Source: Rhizobacter sp. AJA081-3
GTDB lineage: Bacteria; Pseudomonadota; Gammaproteobacteria; Burkholderiales; Burkholderiaceae_C
Reading direction: 5' to 3'
Length of the DNA: 64,000 bases
NCBI RefSeq assembly: GCF_017795745.1
Contig: NZ_CP059067.1
Span: forward strand, 1,922,001-1,986,000
In this document: piece by piece, positions 1 to 9,052 of the stretch
Layout of the letters: every line of letters begins with the position of its first letter
Numbering within the stretch: position 1 is the stretch's first letter
Translations under genes and position numbers: made by a program
The notes under the pieces: model-generated
The model's input: the letters and a program-made list of their open reading frames with translations, nothing else
What the model was told of the DNA's origin: nothing
The model's database searches: none

Positions 1-1049
1 AAGTCCGAGTCAGCGCCGGAGATCTTGACGGCCTCGTCCCACACCAGCGAATGCGTACCGAGCTTCGGCTTCCAATGGAACTTGACGAAGTGCGACTCGC
101 CTTTGGCGTTGACCAGGCGGTAGGTGTGCACGCCGAAGCCCTGCATCATGCGCAGGCTGCGCGGGATGCCGCGGTCCGACATCACCCACATCAGGGTGTG
201 TGTGGACTCGGGCATCAACGAGGCGAAATCCCAGAAGGTGTCGTGTGCCGATGCGGCCTGAGGCATGCCGTGGTGCGGCTCCGGCTTCACCGCGTGCACG
301 AGGTCGGGGAACTTCATCGCATCCTGGATGAAGAACACCGGGATGTTGTTGCCCACCAGGTCCCAGTTGCCTTCGTCGGTGTAGAACTTGACGGCGAAGC
401 CGCGGATGTCGCGCGCGGTGTCGGTCGAGCCGCGTTCGCCGGCGACCGTCGAGAAGCGTGTGAACACCGGCGTGATCTTGCCGGCGGCCTGGAACGGCGC
501 GGCGCGCGTGAACGCCGTCATCGGCTCGTACGCCTCGAAGAACCCGTGGGCTGCGGAGCCTCGCGCATGCACGATGCGCTCGGGGATGCGCTCGTGGTCG
601 AAGTGCGTGATCTTCTCGCGCAGGATGAAGTCTTCGAGCAGGGTCGGGCCGCGCAGCCCGGCCTTCAGCGAGTTCTGGTTGTCGCCGATCGCCACGCCCT
701 GGTTCGTGGTCATCACCTGCGATGCCGCATCCGATCGCGCGGTGGCCAGCGATCCGGAGGATGCAGCGCGCCCGGCCGACGGTGGGCCATCGCCGGTCTT
801 GTCCGAACCATTGGTCTCGCTCAGCGTGCTGGCCGAGGCCGCCGGTGACTCGATCGAGGGGGTGGTGCCGCGCGGCGGCGAGATGGCATTGTCCCGCCCC
901 AGCTCGAGGGGCTTGTTGGCGTTGAATGGCATCGCGGCCGCCAACGCCTGCGCTTGCGCTTGCGCCTGTTGCGCTGCGACCAAGGGCAGGGGATCGTGAG
1001 TCGTCGTCGCCGCCGCGACGGGCCGGGCCGACTTGCTCGGCTTCTTCAT
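1..1049 (-). CDS. katE: Catalase, large (KatE/HPII-like) type, 3' end outside window
   Basis: Haem catalase that converts hydrogen peroxide to water and oxygen in the cytoplasm. The 349 visible residues contain the family core: TTNQGV, LLEDF, then [16 protein letters not shown] with the catalytic histidine at about 161, and further on the [10 protein letters not shown] stretch. The C-terminus, including the haem-ligand tyrosine, lies beyond the window, so I cannot see whether the extra C-terminal flavodoxin-like domain of HPII is present. The first 110 residues are a low-complexity Ala/Ser/Gln-rich extension with a Lys-rich start, which fits the long-subunit clade. The ATG at 1049 overlaps the stop of the upstream stress-protein gene by 4 bases (ATGA), so the two are translationally coupled. 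Catalase identity is certain; the KatE subtype is likely. Confidence 0.9.
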   Translation of the reverse strand, partial: MKKPSKSARPVAAATTTHDPLPLVAAQQAQAQAQALAAAMPFNANKPLELGRDNAISPPRGTTPSIESPAASASTLSETNGSDKTGDGPPSAGRAASSGSLATARSDAASQVMTTNQGVAIGDNQNSLKAGLRGPTLLEDFILREKITHFDHERIPERIVHARGSAAHGFFEAYEPMTAFTRAAPFQAAGKITPVFTRFSTVAGERGSTDTARDIRGFAVKFYTDEGNWDLVGNNIPVFFIQDAMKFPDLVHAVKPEPHHGMPQAASAHDTFWDFASLMPESTHTLMWVMSDRGIPRSLRMMQGFGVHTYRLVNAKGESHFVKFHWKPKLGTHSLVWDEAVKISGADSD

Positions 1050-1573
1050 GAACGGGCTCCTGCCTGGGCTGCAGCGTCCGACAACCCGGTGTGCGAACCA
1101 TGCTCACCCATCGCGACGGGCTTGCCTGCCACCATGGACGCGATCACACCGAAGGCGCGGACCATCTTGCTGTTCGGCGCATCCCAGTAGTCGGCGGCGT
1201 CCGGGATGAACTTCAGCAGGCCCAGGTTCGGCGAGTCCGGGCCATCCGGGAACCAGGGCTTGGCGAACGCCGTCCACAGCCGCTCGATGTGTTCGCGGTC
1301 GGTATCGATCTCGCCCCGGCCTGAAAGCGAGACGTAGGTTCCGTGGTCCGGGTCGATGAAGCTGAGGTTCACGACCCGCAAGTGCTCGAGCTTGGACGAC
1401 CGCAGGTCGGTGAAGAACCAGAGGGCGCCGCTGCTGTCCATCTCGAGCACTGCCATCGGCCGGCTGGCCAACGCGCCGTCGGCTTCGACCGTGGCGAGCA
1501 TGGCGATCGGAATGTCGTCGATCAGTTCGGCGACATGGGCGAGGCTGGCGTGGGCTTGGGTTGCTGTCTTCAT
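1046..1573 (-). CDS. Pyridoxamine 5'-phosphate oxidase-fold general stress protein
   Basis: 175-aa member of the split-barrel flavin-binding fold typified by general stress protein 26. The pattern [18 protein letters not shown], then [15 protein letters not shown] and VSLSGRGEI is characteristic of this family, whose members bind FMN, FAD or F420; the substrate is unknown. There is no signal peptide, so it should be cytoplasmic. The start at 1573 has an AGGA about 7 bases upstream. Its stop overlaps the catalase start, so the pair is co-transcribed, which suggests a role in oxidative or stationary-phase stress. True PdxH is unlikely given the short length and the context. Confidence 0.82.
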   Translation of the reverse strand: MKTATQAHASLAHVAELIDDIPIAMLATVEADGALASRPMAVLEMDSSGALWFFTDLRSSKLEHLRVVNLSFIDPDHGTYVSLSGRGEIDTDREHIERLWTAFAKPWFPDGPDSPNLGLLKFIPDAADYWDAPNSKMVRAFGVIASMVAGKPVAMGEHGSHTGLSDAAAQAGARS

Positions 1574-1616
1574 CGGTGATCCTGGTGTGGTGTGGGTGAG
1601 GCGCCGAGCGCTGCGC

Positions 1617-2003
1617 TCAAGTCCCGCTCGCTCGCCGGGCTGGCGGGAGCGGCGCGGAATGGTCGTTGTTCTGTCCGGGCAGGGGCATCGCGCCGGACTC
1701 CTGGGCGCGCGTCATGGCGCCGTTGGAGCGCCCGGCAGCCGGATCGGCCTTGGCTGCGTCGCCGGGTTTCAGGACAGACGCTGCATCGGGCACGGAAGTG
1801 TTGGAGCCGACGGCGGTGGCCGGCGCGGACCCGGCCTGCGGCGGCGTCGCCATGGGAGCCGAGCTTTCGACCGGCGCCTTGCTGCAGGCGCCCAGTGCCA
1901 ACGCCAGCACGACGATGGCGAGCCCAGGCAGTGCAGGGGCGGCAGGTCTCGGCCCGCCTGTGGCAGACGGTTGCTGGACAAGGGCTGAAGCGGATGGGTT
2001 CAT
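1617..2003 (-). CDS. Small Ala/Pro-rich lipoprotein, unknown function
   Basis: Predicted 128-aa lipoprotein. I chose the ATG at 2003 over a longer reading from 2072 because it puts a hydrophobic segment (LAIVVLALALGAC) in signal-peptide position ending in a lipobox cysteine. The mature part is low complexity, rich in Ala, Pro, Ser and Gly, with no recognisable domain. It lies 43 bases upstream of the stress-protein and catalase pair on the same strand and may be the first gene of that operon. Function is unknown. The coding call rests on the lipobox and on position, so confidence is moderate. Confidence 0.6.
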   Translation of the reverse strand: MNPSASALVQQPSATGGPRPAAPALPGLAIVVLALALGACSKAPVESSAPMATPPQAGSAPATAVGSNTSVPDAASVLKPGDAAKADPAAGRSNGAMTRAQESGAMPLPGQNNDHSAPLPPARRASGT

Positions 2004-2205
2004 GGTGTTTGTTCCTTCAACAAGGCTCTTGAATCCTCGTTCTGAAACCGCCATCGATCGAGCGCTCGGCATGCCGACAGTTCGTAGGACGGAGGCGCGA
2101 CAGAAGACCGGCTCTCGGGCAAATCAGCGCGCCGGCGAGCACGCTCGCGAGTTCCTTCGGCAAAGTGGGATTGCGACCCGCGTGGCCTCAATGCGCCGGG
2201 ATGTG

Positions 2206-2238
2206 TTCCAATCAGAATCCAATTGGAATCCAAATGGA
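2206..2238 (+). promoter_or_regulatory. Three tandem 11-bp units, candidate operator of the RHH regulator
   Basis: Three consecutive 11-base units: TTCCAATCAGA (2206-2216), ATCCAATTGGA (2217-2227) and ATCCAAATGGA (2228-2238). The last two differ at one base, and the middle one contains the palindrome TCCAATTGGA. The spacing is close to one helical turn and the array ends 19 bases before the start codon of a ribbon-helix-helix protein. Proteins of that family commonly bind short repeats in this arrangement and repress their own promoter. That this is the operator is inference. Confidence 0.5.
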
Positions 2239-2257
2239 TGGTAGAGAGGGCGGCAAG

Positions 2258-2668
2258 ATGGCGAACGAACTCAGGCAGCGGACAGGCGAGACGGAGAAGA
2301 TGACGGTGAACGTCGGCGTGGTCGATCTGGGCCATGTCGACCTCCTGGTGCAGGAGGGCTTCTATTCGAACCGCTCCGACATGGTTCGAACGGCACTTCG
2401 AAACCAGTTGGCGCTGCATGCCGACACGGTGCGGCAGACCGTCGCACGCCGAACCCTCACGGTCGGCCTGCAGCACTTCGGCCGTGCGCAACTCGAGGCG
2501 GTGGTGGCTTCGGGCCAGAGGCTGCAAGTGCAGGTCGTTGGTCTCGCTCGCATTGCCGACGACGTGACGCCCGAACTGGCCCGCGCCGCCATCGAATCCG
2601 TGACCGTTCTCGGCGCGTTCCAGGCCAGCCCTGCGGTGCGGCGCGCACTCGCGGATCGCATCCATTGA
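2258..2668 (+). CDS. CopG-like ribbon-helix-helix transcriptional regulator
   Basis: 136-aa protein. Residues about 14-50 (KMTVNVGVVDLGHVDLLVQE, then GFYSNRSDMVRTALRNQL) have the strand-helix-helix layout of the CopG/MetJ DNA-binding fold, including a GxYxNRSDMVR-type turn. The remaining ~85 residues form an all-alpha/beta extension that I do not recognise. The ATG at 2258 was preferred over an upstream in-frame start because GAGAGGG lies about 9 bases before it and because the 11-bp repeats would otherwise be coding. It is 28 bases upstream of the PHA-depolymerase-type gene and probably regulates it and itself; that role is inferred from position. Confidence 0.75.
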   Translation: MANELRQRTGETEKMTVNVGVVDLGHVDLLVQEGFYSNRSDMVRTALRNQLALHADTVRQTVARRTLTVGLQHFGRAQLEAVVASGQRLQVQVVGLARIADDVTPELARAAIESVTVLGAFQASPAVRRALADRIH

Positions 2669-2696
2669 TCAGCAATCCAGCAACTGAAGGAACATC

Positions 2697-3851
2697 ATGA
2701 AGTACCCGTTCTACGCCCGAGCACCGGCCTTCGACGCCGATGCGATCCACGCGACGATCCAGCGGGCGCTCGCGTCGGCGGGACTCGATACCGCAACCGG
2801 CCCGATGAGCGACGTGACCGAGACGATCCGGCGCGCGTTGGCGGTGGGGCGAGTTGCCGAGGCTGCACCGAGCTTCGGCAGCGAATCGGTCATCGATGTC
2901 GCAGCACGCGTCGTGCCTACCGGCAAGGCGGGGCAGCGTGGCGGAAGCTTCGAATCGCATCAATTCAGCAATGAGGCCGGAACGCGTGCCTACAAGGTTT
3001 ATGTGCCCGAGCTGCAGCCTGACGCACCGCGCGCCGTGATCGTGATGCTGCATGGCTGTACCCAGTCGGCGGACGATTTCGCGGCGGGCACGCTCATGAA
3101 CCGGCTTGCGGACGAACACGGCTTCCTGGTGGTGTACCCCGAGCAGGACGCCCACGCGAACGCGTCGAAGTGCTGGAACTGGTTCAAGCCGCAGGACCAG
3201 CTGCGCGGCGCCGGTGAGCCTTCGTTGATCGCCGGGATCGCTGGCGAGGTCGCGGGCAGCCATGGAGCCGACCCGCGCCGCATCTTCGTTGCCGGGCTTT
3301 CGGCTGGTGCGGCGATGGCCGTGGTGCTGGGCGAGACCTATCCGGAGGTGTTCGCCGGTGTCGGCGCCCATTCCGGATTGCCATATGGCAGCGCGCACGA
3401 CATCCCTTCAGCCCTGCTCGCCATGAAAGGGGGGCGCAGCGGCATGCCGGGCATGAAGGGCGCACCGGGCCGGGCCAGTGGCCTGCGCAGAAGGGCCACG
3501 CGACCGGTGCCTGTCATCGTGTTCCATGGCGACCGGGACCACACCGTGCAGCACGCGAACGGCGCGCAGATCGTGCTGCAGGCCCAGGAGGCCCACGACG
3601 CGGAAGCGGGCGGCTCCGCGCTGCGTGTCAGCACACAGGCAGGCATCGCCGCGGGCGGCCGGCGCTTCAGCCGAGCCATCCACGCCGATGCGCAGGGGCA
3701 GGTCCGGATCGAGAGCTGGACGCTGCATGGTGCCGGGCACGCCTGGTCGGGCGGTCATGAGAGCGGCACGTTCACCGATCGCTGCGGCCCGGATGCTTCA
3801 TCGGAAATGGTTCGGTTCTTCATGGCGATCCCGCGGGCAGGTTCCGCTTGA
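2697..3851 (+). CDS. PHB depolymerase-family esterase (short-chain PHA depolymerase type 1)
   Basis: 384-aa alpha/beta hydrolase of the extracellular-type catalytic domain family that includes PHA depolymerases and feruloyl-esterase-like LpqC proteins. Seen in the sequence: oxyanion strand VIVMLHGCTQS (residues ~115-124), lipase box GLSAGAA with nucleophile serine ~202, an HGDRD acid region and a catalytic histidine in LHGAGHAWSGG near the C-terminus. There is no signal peptide (it starts MKYPFYARAPAF and continues with amphipathic helices), so despite the family name it should be cytoplasmic unless exported another way. It follows an RHH regulator by 28 bases and precedes a Crp/Fnr regulator by 25, which suggests a small regulated unit. 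The substrate (PHB, oligomers or other esters) cannot be read from sequence. Confidence 0.85.
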   Translation: MKYPFYARAPAFDADAIHATIQRALASAGLDTATGPMSDVTETIRRALAVGRVAEAAPSFGSESVIDVAARVVPTGKAGQRGGSFESHQFSNEAGTRAYKVYVPELQPDAPRAVIVMLHGCTQSADDFAAGTLMNRLADEHGFLVVYPEQDAHANASKCWNWFKPQDQLRGAGEPSLIAGIAGEVAGSHGADPRRIFVAGLSAGAAMAVVLGETYPEVFAGVGAHSGLPYGSAHDIPSALLAMKGGRSGMPGMKGAPGRASGLRRRATRPVPVIVFHGDRDHTVQHANGAQIVLQAQEAHDAEAGGSALRVSTQAGIAAGGRRFSRAIHADAQGQVRIESWTLHGAGHAWSGGHESGTFTDRCGPDASSEMVRFFMAIPRAGSA

Positions 3852-3876
3852 GGCCTGGCTGCGCGACACTGCGGGC

Positions 3877-4659
3877 ATGACCCCTCCCGAGCAAGCGCCG
3901 CCCCAGGAACTGCCCGCGACCCAGGCCGAGACGGCGTGCCGCGACTGCCCCTTGCGGCCGCTGAAGCTGTTCCACGAGCCGACGGGCGAGGAACTGGAAC
4001 TCGTGCAATCGCTCAAGCGACGCGAGCTGCGACTGGGCGCTGGCGAATCCTTGATCCACGAAGGCCAGACCGACGCACCGCTGTTCACGCTGCTGCACGG
4101 CTGGGCGTTCCGCTACAAGACGCTGAGCGACGGACGTCGGCAGATCCTCAGTTTTCTGCTGCCCGGTGACTTCATCGGCGTGCAGCAGAAGATGGGCGAT
4201 GCTGCCGCGCACGGGGTCGAGACGCTGACCGGCGCGCTCTTCTGCGTGTTCCAGCGCGACGCGCTCTGGGAGTTGCACCGGCGCAGCCCGATGATGGGCT
4301 TCAATGTCACCTGGCTCACGGCGCACGAGGAGTCGATGGTCGACGACACGCTGCTGTCGGTGGGGCGTCGCAGCGCGGAAGAGCGCATCGCATCGATGCT
4401 CATCCTGCTGTTCAAGCGTGCGGGCGCGTTGCAGGCGGACGCGGGTGCCGACGGGGTCGACTTTCCATTGACGCAACAGCACATCGCCGACGGACTGGGG
4501 CTGTCATTGGTGCACACCAACAAGACCTTGCGCAAGCTCGAGCGGCGAGGCCTGCACCGCATCGCCGACGGCCGGCTCCACCTGCGCGACGTGAAGGCGA
4601 TGGCCCGGTTGGCGGACCTCTACGGCGACGGCCGCCCGCCGCAGCGCCCGCTGGTCTGA
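3877..4659 (+). CDS. Crp/Fnr-family transcriptional regulator without an FNR cluster
   Basis: 260-aa regulator with an N-terminal cyclic-nucleotide-binding-type beta barrel (about residues 30-150; GESLIHEGQTDAPLFTLLHGWAF, FLLPGDFIG) and a C-terminal winged helix (about 195-245; LTQQHIADGLGLSLVHTNKTL). Only two N-terminal cysteines (CRDCPL) are present, so an FNR-type 4Fe-4S sensor is not possible. The recognition helix carries VHTNK where FNR has E-x-x-S-R, so it should not bind the TTGAT box. The much longer open frame beginning inside the esterase gene is a shadow; the ATG at 3877 is the first one giving a normal family length. The signal sensed is unknown. Its place 25 bases after the esterase suggests co-expression. 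Confidence 0.85.
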   Translation: MTPPEQAPPQELPATQAETACRDCPLRPLKLFHEPTGEELELVQSLKRRELRLGAGESLIHEGQTDAPLFTLLHGWAFRYKTLSDGRRQILSFLLPGDFIGVQQKMGDAAAHGVETLTGALFCVFQRDALWELHRRSPMMGFNVTWLTAHEESMVDDTLLSVGRRSAEERIASMLILLFKRAGALQADAGADGVDFPLTQQHIADGLGLSLVHTNKTLRKLERRGLHRIADGRLHLRDVKAMARLADLYGDGRPPQRPLV

Positions 4660-4861
4660 TCGCCGCGGCAAGGCGCGCCTCCTGATGGGCGCGACTGTGT
4701 CTTTCGACATGGTTGTTCGGCTCGCAGGACTCTAGATTGCGCCTTTTCCCGGGAATCATCATGCAGGACGAGCATCGAACTCCTCTCCGAGCGCAGCCAA
4801 AGCGGCAAGATCGCGATGCTTTCGCTCGCGGCAGCTGGCCAGATCCTTCTCGTCGCAGAGC

Positions 4862-5362
4862 ATGAGGCTCGACACCTCACGGCTGGCCGAGCTGCGCCGG
4901 GCCCTGATTCTCGATTCAGGCGCGGAGCGCGCGTACGACGACATCACGCGTTTGCTTTCCACCTCCCTGGCCGTTCCAATCACGATGGTGAATCTGCTCG
5001 ATGCCGAACGCGACTGGTTCAAGTCGTGCATCGGCATCCAGCAGACGCATTCGCCCGCGGTGACTTCGTTCTGTGAGGCCTTCTTCCACGCGTCAGACGA
5101 CCTGATCGTCGTGGAGGACACCTTGCTCGACCCGCGGTTCGCGCTCAACCCCAGGGTGTCGGGGCGACCGTTCATTCGCTTCTATGCCGCGGCGCGGCTG
5201 AGCGTTCGCGGCGAAACGGTGGGGACGCTCTGCGCCTACGACGTTCGCCCCAGGCAACTGTCAGCTGACCAGATGGACCATCTGCGAACACTGGCCAGCG
5301 CTGCGGTCGACCTGATCGGCCAACGCAGCGACACCCTCCAGGACCCCCCTGCAAGCGCGTGA
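4862..5362 (+). CDS. Stand-alone GAF-domain protein
   Basis: 166 aa, nearly all of it a single GAF domain (AYDDITRLLSTSLAVPITMV, FKSCIG, PVTSFCEAFF-like region, FYAAARLSV, GTLCAYDVRPR). This is the arrangement usual for GAF modules in front of GGDEF or kinase domains, but here no output domain follows before the stop. Such single-domain proteins may bind a small ligand or work as a partner of another signalling protein. Cysteines sit at the positions often seen in this subfamily (KSCIG, SFCEA, TLCAY). It is cytoplasmic, with a weak ribosome site. The 202-base gap upstream separates it from the Crp/Fnr gene, so it may have its own promoter. Confidence 0.8.
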   Translation: MRLDTSRLAELRRALILDSGAERAYDDITRLLSTSLAVPITMVNLLDAERDWFKSCIGIQQTHSPAVTSFCEAFFHASDDLIVVEDTLLDPRFALNPRVSGRPFIRFYAAARLSVRGETVGTLCAYDVRPRQLSADQMDHLRTLASAAVDLIGQRSDTLQDPPASA

Positions 5363-5425
5363 GCCTCTGGCACACGGGTGACCTGCTTGATGAGGAAAGC
5401 GCGTGGGGGGCCTGCATCCGTCGCG

Positions 5426-5499
5426 GCGGGGAAACCTCCTCCATCACAAGGGTGAGGATCCCCGCACTCGTCGCCTGTGTTCGTTTGCGAACATACAGG
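5426..5499 (+). promoter_or_regulatory. Structured leader: long stem-loop followed by a perfect inverted repeat
   Basis: Within the 187-base gap before the 83-aa gene, GCGGGGA (5426-5432) pairs with TCCCCGC (5459-5465) and CCTC (5435-5438) with GAGG (5454-5457), giving an 11-bp stem with a small internal loop. Thirteen bases later comes TGTTCG-TTTG-CGAACA (5478-5493), flanked by CCTG and CAGG. The first could fold in RNA. The second looks like a repressor operator or a second hairpin. It resembles no riboswitch I know. Confidence 0.4.
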
Positions 5500-5549
5500 A
5501 TCGGTACCAGGATCGATGCTCTGCGCTCCTCACCTACCAGGGGCAAGCC

Positions 5550-5801
5550 ATGACCGAGCTTCGCGTGTTCGACGTCAGTTCGTCGGGGCGCCGTGTGGCG
5601 CTGCACGAGCGCCGGAACGTCTATCACGTCGCCCTCACGCCGCTTGACCGCATCTCCGTTCACCACCGCGTACGAGGCGATTCCGTGAACGTAGGGCCAT
5701 GCACCATGTACGACATGGATGCACAACGGCCGGTGGCGCTTCTGTTCGAGCAGACCGGCTGTACCCTGTGGGAGGCCCTCGATCTCCTGGAGGACAACTG
5801 A
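5550..5801 (+). CDS. Hypothetical 83-aa protein
   Basis: Small acidic-to-neutral soluble protein beginning MTELRVFDVSSSGRRVALHE and ending LFEQTGCTLWEALDLLEDN. I do not recognise the family. There is no signal peptide or membrane segment. GGGGCAAGCC immediately precedes the ATG and could serve as a weak ribosome site. The gene is convergent with the aldehyde dehydrogenase (18 bases between ends) and has a structured upstream region. The ordered strand/helix-like sequence and codon use like its neighbours support it being real, but no function can be assigned. Confidence 0.5.
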   Translation: MTELRVFDVSSSGRRVALHERRNVYHVALTPLDRISVHHRVRGDSVNVGPCTMYDMDAQRPVALLFEQTGCTLWEALDLLEDN

Positions 5802-5819
5802 GCCACGCCGGGCTGCCGC

Positions 5820-7917
<2,098 letters not shown>

Positions 7918-7918
<1 letters not shown>

Positions 7919-8835
7919 TGAGCACACTCACCCTGTTCACGCCTTCGGGCGTGGTGGCCGCGGCAAAGCCCCTGCGCCTGGCGCAGCAGCGCCTGGCGAA
8001 GCTCGGTTTCGAAGTCATGCTCGACGAAGCGGCGCTGGCGCGCCACCAGCGCTTCGGCGGCGACGACGACACGCGCCTGGCCGCGCTGCACCGCGTCGCG
8101 AAGCAGTCGCCGTCGATCGCGATGGCCACGCGCGGCGGCTACGGCCTGACGCGGCTGCTCGACCGCATCGACTGGAAGGCGATCGCCACCAGCGTCGAGC
8201 GCGGCACGCGCTGGGTCGGCCACAGCGATTTCTCCGTGCTGCAACTCGGCCTGCTGGCCCATGCGCGCGGCACCACCTGGGCCGGGCCGATGGCCTGCTT
8301 CGACTTTGGCCGCGAGGCGGGCGAGCATGGCGAGAAGGCGCTGCCTGCGGTCGATGAGGTGACGCGCGACTGCTTCGTCGAGGCGATGAGCGGTGAACTC
8401 GAGGCAGTGGGTTTTCGCACCGAGGCGGGTTTCGACGGACTCGATGTCAAGGGCCTTCTCTGGGGCGGCAACCTGTGCATGGTCAGCTCGCTGCTGGGCA
8501 CGCCGCACTGGCCGCGCATCAAGGGCGGCGTGCTGTTCCTCGAAGACGTCAACGAGCATCCCTACCGCATCGAGCGCAGCCTGCTGCAATTGCAGCAGGC
8601 GGGCGTGCTCGATGCGCAGAAGGCGGTGGTGCTCGGCGCCTTCACCGACTTTCGAAAGTCGCCGCTGGACCGCGGCTACTCGCTGAAGACGATGGTGGCG
8701 CAGCTGCGCAGCGTGACACGCACGCCCATCCTGACGGGCCTGCCGTTCGGGCACGTGCCGACCAAGGTGACGCTGCCTGTCGGTGCGCGCGTGCAACTGG
8801 TGGTGCAGGCACGCGACGTGCTCATCGGTTGGTGA
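7918..8835 (+). CDS. ldcA: LD-carboxypeptidase (peptidase S66, murein recycling)
   Basis: 305-aa serine peptidase of family S66, which removes the terminal D-alanine from murein tetrapeptides during cell-wall recycling in the cytoplasm. Seen: early FTPSGVV, the conserved MATRGGYGLTRLL (~residues 60-73), GHSDFS (~101-106), a WGGNL motif and an ENVNE-like segment (FLEDVNEHPYRIERSL). No signal peptide. It is translationally coupled to tadA by a one-base stop/start overlap. Downstream lies a structured 217-base gap before the peptide transporter, so it is probably the last gene of its operon. Confidence 0.9.
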
Positions 8836-8860
8836 GATGCTCTGGAGTCGGGCCTCTAAA

Positions 8861-8920
8861 GCATCGGCCTCCCCGCGTTCCGGGGGGCGCAGGCGGTGAA
8901 ACCCTGAGGGGGGCCGCTGA
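8861..8920. repeat. Structured GC-rich intergenic element, possible dispersed repeat or terminator
   Basis: Two adjacent hairpins: CCCCG (8871-8875) with CGGGG (8881-8885), and GCGG (8893-8896) with CCGC (8914-8917), the latter enclosing CCC/GGG. Paired C-runs and G-runs around a short linker resemble the dispersed intergenic palindromes of GC-rich Burkholderiales. No T-run follows, so intrinsic termination is doubtful. Only one copy is in this window, so repeat status is unproven. Confidence 0.3.
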
Positions 8921-9052
8921 GAGTGAGCTTATGATCCGCGACTGCCTTTCGGCGACCCGGCCACAAGCCGGTGTTCGTCGGGGGCAGATTCTTTTTCGGA
9001 GCCGCCGCGACAAGCCTGCGCCGCGCTCCCGAACGACGAAGGGGACGACCGC

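Noticed and set aside
3478-3876. N-terminal extension of the Crp/Fnr regulator
   Set aside because: It overlaps the esterase gene in another frame and is Arg/Ser-rich shadow sequence.
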